This document shows positions 35,001-47,155 of a stretch of DNA of 64,000 bases, one piece after another. This DNA comes from Callaeas wilsoni. Taxonomy: Eukaryota; Chordata; Aves; Passeriformes; Callaeidae. The stretch spans positions 55,448 to 119,447 of the forward strand of contig VWPU01004056.1 of assembly GCA_013398955.1 (NCBI GenBank), in the 5' to 3' direction. The number at the start of each line of letters is the position of its first letter. Within the stretch, counting starts at the first letter, position 1. The notes under the pieces were generated by a model that saw nothing but the letters and a program-made list of their open reading frames with translations, had not been told where the DNA came from and ran no database searches. Position numbers and translations under genes: made by a program.

Positions 35001-37642
35001 TTAATTAATCATTCACTGAGACAGGGTCCAGAACACAGCTGACACATCCTTTGAATACTGCTCTAATTACTAGACCAGAGAGTGTCTCCCTACCCTTTTT
35101 TCCCCTCATCTGTCTCAGATGCTGTCTGATCTGGAAGACAGCAATGTTTGCAGGAGGAAATAAAAAAGCACCAGAGAATAGCCTTATCACATGACTAGGG
35201 TCATAGAAGGTAGAGTGATAGCTTTGGATTTTTCCTGGGCTGATACATCAAGTGTGATATCAGGGGGTTTTTTTCATGAAATCGTGGTAACATGAAAGAC
35301 ATCAGGTCTCTTTCTCACCTTCTTCGTATGTCCAATCCTACGGAACTCTTAAACTGGATTGTCAAGTACTGTGTTAGCACACACGCCAACAGAAAATGGT
35401 TTTCTGAGAGCTGAGTTTTGTTAGGCATATATGTTGACACAGGTGGTATTTATAACATTGATAGTACTGAAGTCACCTTCTTACATTGATCAGTATTAAT
35501 AAGGCTTAGTGCTTAGTCATCTGAGGAGTTACATGGGAACTTCAGGGCATAAAAGTCCAGATTTTAAAAAAAAGAAACACATTAGATGTTTGAAATTTAA
35601 ATTAACCAAAATGTATATGAGTCCACAGTTGAGATCCTGAAAATCCTTATTTTCCTGTTGTTTCGGTATCAGCTATGCTTTATTTATAAATTAATGTATA
35701 GCTTGAATGTATTTAAGAGAAAGAGTTGTCAAGTTCCATGAACTTCTGTTTTACATTAATGTTTTTTTCAGTGTGAAAATATAACTAGAAAAGACAGCTT
35801 TTTGCTCAGCATATCTGCTCCTTGCCCAAACTCACAGTTCTTATCCTTCAGAAAAGACAGGAAGAATGTACCAGAATTATGCTGGGTTTGTCCCTAAGAG
35901 TGATGCTATATACAGATTGTTGTTAAACTTCTGCAGTCAGCATCCCTTGCACAATGAAAGTTGTGGCACGCATGTGTGCAGCTTCACTCTCTGACGGCTT
36001 TGCACTGCCTGCACTGGTTACAGCAATCACAGGGTATGGGCAGCCTCCAGTTTAGAATTTAATTTGTGGGTAATGTGGTTGCTAGAGAATGGAAACTTTT
36101 CCAGAAGTTTGTTTATTACTAATAGTACTTATGAGTCATAGAGAACACAGAGTGACTTTGACATTGCTGGGAGAGTTTGCAGGCTAATAACTGGAAGCAC
36201 TCTTCTCAATGCAAACTAAAATAATGAAAATTATTTTGACAGCCTGAAACTAAATGTCACTTTTAAAAAGATGCTTTCAGAAGAGAGCCACATCCTGAGA
36301 ATGACTCAGCAAATGTTGTATCACACAGATGACAGAAATTTTGAGAAGTACTCCAGAACTGAGACTTTTTATTATTATTGTTGCCACTGTTATTGGTGAG
36401 GCAGGAAATTTTGTACCTCTTTTCCTGAAGCAAATAGTAGAAGATGCTTTTGTTTTCAGAAGGGAAAAGAAAAAATGTGCTTGCCTAAATATGTGTTTAC
36501 TTTGGTCTCATTAATCAGAATTTAAGTGGTTACTGAGCTGAAACCAGTGTCAGAAAAGCAGACAACTTTTGTGCAGCTTGTGCAGGAAGAAGGCTTTTCA
36601 ATGAAGAAATGGTGGTTTTTTGAAATATTTTATCTCAGTGTAAAACCCAGTTACTTTGAACAGATTTTTATATTATTAATAAATAATAATGTATAGAAAT
36701 GTAATCTTTGAGACTATATTCAATGAGCATTTACAATATATAAACTCATATGAAAACATTAAAATTATTATTGATGTACTTAATGTGTCAATTTTTATGT
36801 ATAAAAGATAAAGCTACAACTGTTTCAAGAAACTCATGTTGCTGGTTCTCAAATTTGGGGATAAATAATCTGCTAGTCCTTGTTTCAAAGAGATGGCAAT
36901 TGAGAGTGAGCAGAGCAGTAGGTGGAAGCATGCAGTTCTTACCAGAACCTCTCTGAATAACTGATTGTGCCACACACGCATGCATAGTTTAATTTAGATC
37001 TGCTAAATGCAGTCCAAAGAAAACATTGTGGGTTTTATAATTAGTGGCAAAAGTAAGAAAAGTGAAGATATGGCACCAGACCAAGTTTTAATTTCTTCTT
37101 TTCTTTTTTTTTTTTAAATTTCCAGAGTAAATGAAGCATCTAGTAGCAGGAAGGTCCATTGCATCAAAATGCTCTCAGAGAGTGATCTGCACTCATTAGA
37201 GCCTACAGTAAAAATCTTCCTGACTACTTTGCACATGAGGGATGATTTGGTCCTTGTTAGAAATTGATTCATCTTGAAGTAAGTTGGTTGTGAGCTCCTT
37301 CTGAGTTGGAGACAATTATGTCAGCCATGGGTTTCTGACTGTATTTCCTCTGGAAAGGAAAGCAGTTGTATCAGAACAGCAATGTGGTATTCCTGGATTA
37401 TCATTTAATCTAGATAAAATTTGCTCTGTTGACAGATATATGAGTACTTAGGTTTGGGTTTTCCCCTTAATGTTGTTTTATCCTAAAAAACTTATCCTGG
37501 GAGCTAAAACTAACCATACACAAATCACAGTGTAGCTTGAAGTGGCAACTTGCAGAAATTCAAGCAGTGGACTTTTCAGAACTGTTTTAAAGCAAAGATC
37601 ACCATTTGGTTGTGTATAACCTTTCTTCTTTTTTTATTGAAG
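29034..37642 (+). other. 8.6 kb intron between exons 9 and 10
   Basis: Mostly AT-rich unique sequence. It contains an imperfect local duplication at 33729-33789, very AT-rich stretches near 33600-33680, and a small CpG- and motif-containing patch near 30760-30850. A strong acceptor-like site (T-rich tract then TTTCCAG) at about 37111-37125 leads only to stops in the required phase. No other gene is seen. Confidence 0.8.
33729..33789. repeat. Imperfect tandem duplication of about 30 bases
   Basis: Two adjacent units of the form (G)ACATTGTTTTAAA...CTTTTCCTAT. The second carries a short AACAAA insertion. A local replication-slippage type duplication in an intron. Confidence 0.75.
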
Positions 37643-37785
37643 ATGGGACATGGAACACGGAACCTCAGAAGATAGTTAAATTGGGGGTTCTCCCTGTTAG
37701 AAGTCTGCTTGTGATGGAGGAGACCATTTGGGCTGCATGTGGTGGACAAATTTTTATAATCAGCACTGTGACGCATTCCATAGAG
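37643..37785 (+). CDS. ARHGEF10: ARHGEF10 coding exon 10 of window (propeller blade)
   Basis: Acceptor tttttattgaag precedes 37643 and donor gtaaac follows at 37786. It encodes fragment residues 420-467: GTWNTEPQKIVKLG, then VLPVRSLLVMEETIWAACGG, then QIFIISTVTHSIE, ending in phase 0. The VRSLLVMEETIWAACGGQIFII run is a clear beta-propeller strand pair. The direct join to exon 11 matches the family, with no coding sequence between them. This matters for judging the cryptic exon at 39257-39395. Confidence 0.95.
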
Positions 37786-39256
37786 GTAAACACTTTTAAA
37801 AGCATTGCTCACCTATTATGCTTCAGGGTATAAGTAGGGAAGTTTCAAAGATGAAAATCTGTTTAAGAAGCATCATGATTCAGGAAGCTTTTTATTGAAT
37901 ATGGTCTCAGTTCTGTTAAGTCCCACTCCCCTAGTTTGTAATTCTGCTGTTGTGTTCTCTGCTGATGTCTCATTAGACCTTGCTCCCATTTACCCACTGG
38001 TTTCCATAAGGTGCTTGGAAATGACAGAGTATTTGGGGCAAGAGATTTTCTTAAAAATTATATCTGAGGTAAGGAGGCAGAGAAGTGCATGCCTATAGGA
38101 ATTTCATGTTAATTACAGAAGAAGGTTTAACTAAGAGACTGCCTCTATATAGTTAGATGTTACTTGTATGTTGTGATAATTTCAAAATATATTTTTTCAG
38201 AGTTTTGCTTCTCGGTGGCCTACAAAAATTTTATTTGCGTAAGAGCAGTTTCTGATGAACAGTCACACAAAAGCCAGCTTTTTCAGAATGAGAGAAGAGT
38301 GTTAAGGATTCAAACTCACATTTGTGACCACGTTTTCCAGAAAATGTTAAGCCCTTATTTCTGTTAAAATTACAGCTTTCACTAAAAGAACATCTTAGTG
38401 GTCCAAAGTTAAGAGTTCATGAAACATTAGGAGTTCAACCTCTCCTTCAACTTACAATAGAGGGTCACTGAATTGCATGATGTTTACAGCCATGAAGTTC
38501 TTTCAAACAGGAGTCATGATGAGCTCACAGCCTCCTTCTTTGTGTGCTTTGTTGCTGCTTTTTTTTTTCTTTGATGATCGTGTTTTCTCCCAACAATTGT
38601 CTTTTTGGTACAATTGACTCTGTGAGTCACTGTCATGGGTTTGCAGGGAAATAGCTAACATCCTAATTTCCTCTGTCTTTTTCTGTGTTTTCTGAGTGAT
38701 TTTTTTCATCTAATAAGATGCTTGGATTGTATATTCTCCGAGTTCGCTTTTCTTTAAGGCTTGTTTTGTTGGTAGTTTGAATGGTATGATTAGGGAAAGA
38801 TTTTGGAAAAGTGAGTTGGATAGGTGCTTGAAATGGATTTGCGTTAGTTTCACAGCCTCTGGGACACATGGTTACTTTTCTACAGACTTTAGTGACAAAT
38901 CTCTCAGATTCTCACCAGGAAAACGGTAAAAAATCACAGCCAGATTGTTCCTGGATGAGGCTGGATATGTACAGCCAGATCTCTCTAAATAGGTTTGGCA
39001 ATTCTGGCCTAATTCTGTTACAAAGCTCTCCCTAAATCAGGTGGTATGGCTGCAGTTTGGGCTATGCTTGGCTGTTTTGGCAGAGGGGAACAAACCCAGA
39101 GTTAAACAAGCTTTGAGGATTAAAGAATGTTTAAAGCTTACTCTGTCATAATACAGTATAATATCATGAACTGCAGTGTTGAAAACAGAAGTTTGGAGAG
39201 ATAAAATAACAAGTACTCTACAAATATCTCTCAGACATGGCAGTTTCGTTTTTCAG

Positions 39257-39395
39257 CTGTTACTACAGATTTTCCTACAAAAGGATCACAGGAGGTTTCT
39301 TCTCATGTCTCAACTAAGCCATCTGTTGTATTCAGAGCTCAGACTATTATAGGTCCATTATACACACGAGTGCTGCAGCAAACGTATAAGAAATG
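39257..39395 (+). other. Candidate cryptic or poison exon
   Basis: Flanked by a good acceptor (TTTCGTTTTTCAG) and a near-consensus donor (ATG/GTGAGT), length 139 nt. Exon 10 ends in phase 0; in that phase this segment reads LLLQIFLQKD and onward until an in-frame TAG, so inclusion would truncate ARHGEF10. In the third frame it is fully open (VTTDFPTKGSQEVSSHVSTK onward, ending YKKW just before a TGA), but that frame does not fit the upstream exon. I do not recognise the peptide. No expression evidence is available. Confidence 0.3.
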
Positions 39396-40017
39396 GTGAG
39401 TGCGGGCTGAGTAATGTTTTTTCAATATAAATTATATTGTTCAAGAACATGATGATATTCTGTGTGTCTAGCTGAGGGTCATCATTTTGATTTCACACAA
39501 ATACCCATGGCATAGCATGTCATCTTCCTCATAGAATTGTGATTTTCTGTTGCCTCTTTACAAGTCTTAAGACATACTGATCTTTTTCTCATCATCTCAC
39601 CAGACTAAACAGGTCACTAATGTTTTCAGTGTTGCTGCCTACTAAGTTACCTGACTTGTTTTGATAACTTCCTAGGTTTATGTTTCCAAAAGTTATCTGC
39701 TATGTTGTCCTTACCATGTTCACTGGCAATATTGTTTCAATATTATATGATGCATGAGGCAATTTAAACTCTAACTATATCAAGCATTTTAACATCTGAG
39801 CTGCCTCTTCCTTATTGTGAAGAGCAGAAGCTTTGTTATATGAGGCGAAGCAGCAGCAAGGAGATGTTTGTTCTCCCTCTGGGCTCTCTCTTGTTGAGAG
39901 TTAGTAGCAATGATTTGACTCAAGATCTTTTGCATAAACTTATTCTTCGGTCTATGATCAGGAATCCAAGTGTTGCACAGGGCTCAACTGTTACTCTTCC
40001 CTCTTCACTGAACTCCT

Positions 40018-40330
40018 CTATATCTCCAGATACTTAATGTGGAGATACTCCATACATACTGCAATGCAGCTGCTTGCTAGTTCATTGCTACTGTCAGGCA
40101 TACATACTATGTGCTCTGCATCATGCACATTATCTGTAAAGGCATCTGACAAGATTTTCAGGCCATACTTGTGCAAGCCCATGAGCATATCCAAGACTAC
40201 TTTGTAAACTTGTCCTTGTGAGGCACTTTTTGCTTCACAGGTATCTCCTATTTTACCGTCTGTGCATTTGCTAAGTGTAAAGTATGTTATCCTGGAAGAC
40301 AATGTCATTCCATGCCTCCTTGCTTTGCTA
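40018..40330 (-). pseudogene. Possible piggyBac-like transposase relic
   Basis: A minus-strand frame of 96 residues, extendable a few codons upstream, includes TYFTLSKCTDGK and VYKVVLDMLMGLHKYGLKIL, then SDAFTDN. The order resembles the piggyBac (DDE_Tnp_1_7) core: GY..x.Y(T)GK, then G..VVLDL...L...G..L, then the catalytic-Asp block usually written DNF(Y/F)TS. Here the Asp is kept but the following residues differ. No N-terminal domain, Cys-rich C-terminus or terminal repeats are evident, and the frame stops soon after, so any such element is a decayed fragment. The match is by eye and modest; a chance open frame is the main alternative. Confidence 0.3.
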
Positions 40331-40519
40331 AGATTTTTATTTAAGATTTTTTCTTTTTTTAATAATTTTTAGTAAATGAGCAGGTTTGGTATTGTGCATA
40401 TTGGATTTGGATATTACTCACTTCTGCTTTTTTCCCCCCTCTGATACGGGTAAGACTCTCAATTCACTTGTTCTAATGATATGTTACTGTAATAGAATGT
40501 TTTAGGTAATGTCTTTTAT

Positions 40520-40555
40520 TGGCACAATGCCCCAAGCTGGCACAATGCCTCAAGA
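40520..40555. repeat. Tandem duplication of an 18-base unit
   Basis: GGCACAATGCCCCAAGCT is followed directly by GGCACAATGCCTCAAGAT. Three differences in 18, so a fairly recent local duplication. Confidence 0.75.
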
Positions 40556-42864
40556 TCCTTGGCAGGGCACATGGGAGAAATGCATCAATTGCTGTTATAT
40601 ATTAATTACATACTCTGATCCTCTTTCTGTGAAGAAGAAATCTGTCACTTAGTTTTGATCCTAGATGTGACAGTTGTATTGCTGTTGGGTACAGACCTAC
40701 ATCCGATAATGGTCTCTTTGCCTGTGGCTTCTTGTACTTTGCAAAGGCACTTTGTGCTTGTTTAAAGACTTCAAAAAGTGCCAGAGTATTTAATAGAATA
40801 AAGTCACTGGTTGAGTGTCATTCTATCCTAGTCTGTTTTGTCTTGTTTTTAAAACGTTGCTATCTATACAGGAGTTACACTGAAATGTTCAGCTGAGTAA
40901 ACAAAACGAATGGAAATCCCTGTACACGAGTGTGTTTTGCCCAAGTACTGTAACTTCTTTAAAGCAGTAAGAGACATTTCTTTGACGTTGAGGGTAATGA
41001 CACTCATTATGCTCTTTGCATGAAGCTGGAGAAGTCATGGTTCATCTCTTGGTGCAGTTGTTTGGTGTAAGTGAGCAGCCCCTCAAAAGAAGGGCTCTGC
41101 TGTGTCCCACACTGCTGAACACTGGTGAGCTGCATTGGGCTGTGGCATCCACGATGCCTTCTGCAGCTCCTGTGCTGCTGCAGTTAGGATGGGAGAGACT
41201 GAGGGGGAAAAGCCAGGCTTTGAATAGAGAGGAATGTACATGTGAAAACCAAAAGAGAAAAAGAAAATGAAGTTCAATTCTTTTGATAAAAAAAGGAATA
41301 AGACATTTTTGTTCCTTTGTATCTGTATTTCTTGTTATAAAAAGAAAAGAAAAATAGAAGTAAAAGGCCATCTCACTGGTCTTTAGACAGACATGTAATT
41401 GAAACAGATGTCAAAGCTATCCTTTATGCAAAAATTTATGCATAAGAAGGTGCAGTTTTGGGGTATGTTCTTGCTCCATGTTAGAAGACCCTTTCAATGA
41501 GAAGAATCATTCTTTCTACAGGTCTTGTCATGTTTGCAGTGTACAGTTTTACTTCAGATGGGTCTGTGTGTTCCAGCAGACAGCTGTACGAATGGCAGGA
41601 CAGACTTAAGTGGGAGTATAATGAGTTGGCTGGTAAAAATGGAATGTGACAAAAATGCATGTGCAAGTTGTTTTCAGTGGCACCAACATAGTTGTCAGTT
41701 GTGGTCGGATCACTCCAGAGAAAATTCTTTTTTTACAATCTTCATTTTTCTTCTAATTTCAAAGAGTGCAAGTTGCTGGTCAGGTTTGCTTCAGCAGCCG
41801 TGGGTCTATCCCTCAGAGCTTCTCAAAAGCCAATTAGTCATCAGTGTAGGGATGTATGAGTCTATAAACAAAGTAAATAATTTAGAATCTTTTTTGAAAT
41901 GGAACATGCATGATGAGAATATCAGCAAATCTAGTCATAAGGATTGTTTCTGACTTTGAAAGATGTTTTTTATGGATAAATTCTTCTGTTGAATAAATTT
42001 TATGGTTTTCAAATTTTGTATATCATTTGGTAATGAATGAATAGTGGTTACTTGAGGAAAACAGTGAATATAAATGTGCCTGCCAGAGCTGCTTACCTTA
42101 CATTCTGCAGTGTTATTATTCAAAGAGTCAAAAGGTAATACAGTAACAGTAAAAAACTGAACCACTGGCTGACACCTGAAGAGAAACTTCTTTGTTCATT
42201 TAATAAAAACTGAACATTTGAAGAATAGTGATACCAAATGAAAAACACAAAAGATAATTTCCATTCTCTTTAAACAGTAAATTTCTCAGTGAAAATAATA
42301 ATTTATGCAGTAATAAAATAGGAAAAGAAAATTAAGTGCTTACTAAACATAAGACCAAAAGTTATGCTTTGTGGAAATCCTAAATTTTTATTCTTTTTCT
42401 CTGATCTTAGCCTGTTAGTTGAATTTTAATGGAAAATTTGGATAATGTATCTATAACCCTATTATATTTAGATTTTAATGGAAAAAAATACCAAAATGTA
42501 ACTCTTAATTGTAATGCCTGGAAAATTTAAGTGTATTTCACAAGCAAGAAGGAGGTACATCTGAATTTTATGGGCAGAAATAATAAAGAGTATATAATAT
42601 GTTAAGTGAATATTAGAGCACTTATTACTTCCATACTCCTCGGAGAGAGATTTTTATCCAAGGAACAGTTTGTCATTTATTTAGCTAAGTGAGTTTTACA
42701 TTTACCAGACTGGCTTTCTGATAATAGCTGGCACAACAATAAAAGGCTGTGTTCAACTTCAGAGACAATCTTCTTACAAGACAAAACTGTGTGGGGAGCG
42801 AGGAAATCCCTCCTTCTTGTTAATGATTAAGAAACTTTACTACAGCTTCATCTCCCATGTTAAT

Positions 42865-42870
42865 AGAGAC

Positions 42871-42904
<34 letters not shown>
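42865..42904. repeat. (AG)n microsatellite
   Basis: Forty bases of AG units broken only by two AGAC interruptions, followed by GTTTCTGCC. Intronic and likely polymorphic. Confidence 0.95.
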
Positions 42905-43671
42905 GTTTCTGCCTTCCTGGAGCCAGGCTGTAATGGCGAAGGCACTAGATCAAGGAAAGAGGTCTGTCCTCAAACTGTTGTGTTACTTACATTTAGAAAG
43001 AGGATTTTGGCTTTTATAATGAGAAGCATCAATTCTTTGAAGGATAGTGAAAAAAAATAGCCAATACTTGTGAAATTCAGAAGCATTGAAAGCAAAGCCA
43101 CAATATTAAGGCTTACATTGTGATGTGTGTAATTGAGCAAATAATTGTGTGTTTATATTCTTAAACACTCTACTCTCTAAATATGAGTTTTTATTACATT
43201 CTATTATTCTTCTTATGAAAAGACCCCTTGACAGAACAAAAGAGAAGTATTTTTTTATTGTTGAAAGAGAAGTTCTGCTGTAGATAAAAGTCCAGCTGTG
43301 GTAGTTTTCCCAAAGGAGTATCAATAAAGAAATACTAAATTCTTTTAAGTCTGAGCTGTTGTGGGCTTGCCAGCCTCTATCATGCAATATTTTTAAAAAA
43401 CAGAAAATCTGGCTTACTCTGTCATTAGGTGGAACTTTGGCTCAAGAGCAGAGAATCCATCCATACTAATGATAATATATTTCCAAAAAAATGTCCCAGG
43501 GAAATTAACACATCGTATGCGGCTATCAGAACATATCTTGAGCAAAGCAGAGGAAGCTTTGTCCTTGTCAAAGAGGATGAAGATAGAGTGCCTACACTGG
43601 AAAGCTGGTAAGAAAGGTTGAGTGATATCCTTGACTTGCATCTCCCCACAGAGCCCTTGTTTTTCTTGCAG

Positions 43672-43846
43672 AACCATTTTGAAGCCCATCAAGAGGAAGG
43701 GATGGTAATCTCTCACATGGCCGTGGCTGGAGTGGGAGTCTGGATTGCCTTCACATCTGGATCTACTCTTCGACTGTTCCACACGGAGACACTGAAACAC
43801 CTCCAGGATGTTAACATTGCCACACCTGTTCACAATATGTTGCCAG
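43672..43846 (+). CDS. ARHGEF10: ARHGEF10 coding exon 11 of window (propeller blades)
   Basis: Acceptor tttttcttgcag precedes 43672. The donor gtagct at 43847 is weaker than average. It encodes fragment residues 468-525: [20 protein letters not shown], then [20 protein letters not shown], then [17 protein letters not shown]. This is one of the most conserved parts of the family and on its own identifies the gene. One base (G) is left over for a Gly codon with exon 12. The open frame that reads on into the intron after 43846 should not be counted as coding. Confidence 0.96.
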
Positions 43847-46800
43847 GTAGCTGAATTGCATCATTTGGTAGTGGTTTTGTTTTATCACTGTTGTTCTCCA
43901 GTGCTGTAGATTAGGCCAGGATCAGAAGGTTCATCTCGGACCTTGAGCCTGGTAAGCGTCTCCTGCCTATTTGCTTTAGTAAGTCATAGTCCATCTCCTT
44001 CCCAGGTGAACAATGTGTGCAGTGAGCTGGTTGAGTAAGAGCTCTTCTCTTTAGAGGTTATCAGTGTAATTATGTAGATCAGCAGGTGGATTCTTCTGTT
44101 TGGTCATATTTTTTGTGTGACTTTGAAACAGTTGGACAATGTAATCTGTCATGAAAATGTGTTTACTTTGCAGAGATTAGCATTTGCTTCTGGAGCCTTA
44201 GAATCAAGTACTCAATGGAATCATTTTGCCTAGGATCTGGACAAAAAAACCATTTGCTTAATTTTAGTTACATCAGTTAGACCCAGGGAACTCAGCTGAA
44301 CCATTCGCATACTGCCATTTTGGAGTGTGTTCAGCGTTTTGCTGACCAGAGCTCTAATTTGTTGAATTAAATGGTTAGTCTTAAATGAAACCTGTGGTTG
44401 TTAGGATAAAATTTCACATCTCTTTACGTATTTTAAGACAACAGGCAGTTGCAATGGCTTGTATCAGTTTAGCAAGTGAGTGAAAAGGACCTCAGCATCA
44501 GCAAGCACATCAGGTGGGAGCTGGGGCACTGCTGGGAGTAGAGAGACAGAAAAGTGGTACTGGCATGGCTGAGCATGAGGTATCCATGAGTGGGCAACCA
44601 TTCTTTCTGTCTCTCCCTGTTTGTAGACTGGAATAGACCAAGTTTCTGCAGTTTTTATGGGCAATGTGTGTGCCAGCTTTATTGCTTAGTTTTTATAGCA
44701 GAAGCCAGTTCTTCCCACACAGTGATTATATTTATATTCTCACAGGAGTTGGGTGTAAATCTTACATCAAAAATGTTTCACTTCGTCAGTCTCTATCTTC
44801 TTACCATGTTTTCTTTCAGATGACGTTAGCTTTGCAATAAAACTCTATTATAAATTTTGTCTGTTTGTCATGTTCTAGACAGGGTGGTTTTTACATGTGG
44901 TGTTTGACCGTAGCTCCAGCACTGAACAGCAACAAATCACCTGCCTTTAAATAGATAATTTGATTGAATTAATCAAAATTATGCAAAGAAATCAAGATCA
45001 GTTGTGAAAAGATTGACTTTTAGTATGTTCTGCTGTTCATAGTGAGGGTCAAAAGGGAAGAAAGGGAATTAGAACCTCCCTTATATGTATTTTCTGCATA
45101 TAAAAATATTCAAAAATTTAGCTTTGTGTTCATTGCCATGGCAATAAAACTGCTGATATAACACACCATTATTTTTGTAAAAGAGTTTTAGCTAATTATA
45201 GCTCCTTGGTGTCATCCTTATCCATTTTAGTTCCTTTTTTTTCCCTCAATGTCTTCACAGAAAGCACACCAGTGAATGGAAATAGAAGTTTATTTCAGGA
45301 GTAGGACATTATTACAGCAAATGTTCAAAGGGAGACTCCTTTCTAAAAATGAACTGGATTTCAATTATTTAGCAGCAGCTCTCAGGCCTGTTTATATGAT
45401 CTCAAAAATGCTGCAACAACAAAGCTAAAAGACAGAGTAGTAGGAGGTTTATATAATAAAGCAGCAGTAAGGACTAAAGCAGCAGTTTTGGAACCAAAAG
45501 GAGCTAAAGAATAAATCAAGTGCTGTATAGTATATACTGAGATAAAAAAGGATAAAAAACCAACAAAGTGAAACTGAATTACAACATGGTGAAATAGCTG
45601 TGTATTTACAATATGTGTATTTGCCTTCATGGGAGATTTTAACAACGTTTAGTTTTAAAGAAAACAGCTCTGTTAGTTTTCTGAAATTCAACAGAAGTTC
45701 CTTAATATGCAGAAATAAAAGATAAGTAAAAATTCAAGCGGTGTTGAAATGAGAAAATAATTTGGTGTAAAAATATTGCCAAGAGTCTTAAGAAGAGAGA
45801 TTTAAAAAGGCAAGATCTCTGTATAACTTTGGAGAAGCTGGACTTCTTTTCTCAGGATTTTAGTAGTAACAATATGTAATACTGGCCTGATGGCTACCTA
45901 GAGATGTCATCTCTGTCTTTGCTTAAAGTAATGTAAATAAGAGGAACATTGCTTTATTAAATTAATGAAATTTTTCTGCTGTTATATAGTACAAGTAAAA
46001 GAAAAACTTACTGTCAGTTTTAGGAATGGTTACTGTGAGTTACAGTACTGTACTTAAAAGATAACTGCAGTAACTAAGCAGAGTAGGAGGGTCTCATAAC
46101 CTTAATAAAGAGTTCTCGTAGCATTCAATTTCCTCAATTTTGTTCTTAGGAGAAAACAGTTTTAAATATCATGGCTCTCTATCTTGTAAAGGACAGAATC
46201 ACAGGGGAGTGAAATGGCACAGAAGGCGATTGTCTTTATGATTTGGTGAAGTTTAGTAATACAAAAAAGCCAACTGTGTCTGGCAGATTCTTTTATCTGC
46301 TGGAGGTAATTTTAAATCTGTGGCAGTCCACTTACGACTATTTGAGCTGGGAAGGCTCTCACTTTCTGGAGTTACGGAAAATCTGTGTAGGAATGCAGGG
46401 CTGGAAATTAAACCAGGGTCACAGAGGTGACTGTGGGATAGACATTTAGTCTAGACTGGTCTGCACTACCTTTACATCATATATCATCAGAAATACTTCT
46501 TAGTATATAACAAGTTTGTGTTCTGTAACAAAAGACCAAGTGCCATGTGAGAAAGGAAGAGAATGGTTGAGAGGAAGAACATCGTCATTGTTATAAGTCC
46601 AGCTAGCTATTTATTTCACTGTCTAGTAATCCACAATACAGCTGGATTGCTTTTAAAGAGCCCAGGCACAGCTCTGTTATCTTAACAGAGGGCATACTGA
46701 GCAGCAGAGACGTCTATTAACATTTGAAGACAAATACACACACTTCACTCGTGCAACCTACTTCATTTGTAGAGCAAGTTTATGCTTAAATATTTTTGAT

Positions 46801-47139
46801 CTGTAGCTGAAGGATCAACGAAGGCAGTTTTTCACCACCCTTTTTCACAGCTCACACCAAAAAAATCATACTGTACATGAATAGACCACTTGTTCTTTCA
46901 TAGTCACAGTCAGTATTTTAGTAAAGAACATCCAACACTTTTGCTCTCAGCTCTAAAAGAATTTGCCCTTTTAAAGAGATTACTGTTATTACTGTGACCT
47001 TGATATTTCATTGCTCGTATGGATGATGGCAGGTTACCTGTTCAACAAAGAGATTATTTCTGCTTAACTTGCTATATTCTGTTTATATCCATATATCCTC
47101 TAATGGCATGTGTGTTTCCTGGAAACAGATGACAAAAGC

Positions 47140-47155
47140 AAAAAAAAAAAAAAAA
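47140..47155. repeat. Poly-A run
   Basis: Sixteen A residues. No obvious SINE or retrocopy body precedes it on either strand, so it is listed only as a homopolymer. Confidence 0.85.

Larger units (their letters stand above)
37786..43671 (+). other. 5.9 kb intron between exons 10 and 11
   Basis: Contains a possible cryptic exon (39257-39395), a possible transposase relic on the minus strand (40018-40330), a short tandem duplication (40520-40555) and an AG microsatellite (42865-42904). The remainder is AT-rich with nothing recognised. Confidence 0.8.

Noticed and set aside
37111..37230. Strong acceptor-like site (long T tract then TTTCCAG) before exon 10
   Set aside because: In the phase required after exon 9 the next codon is TAA, and no good donor follows at exon distance.
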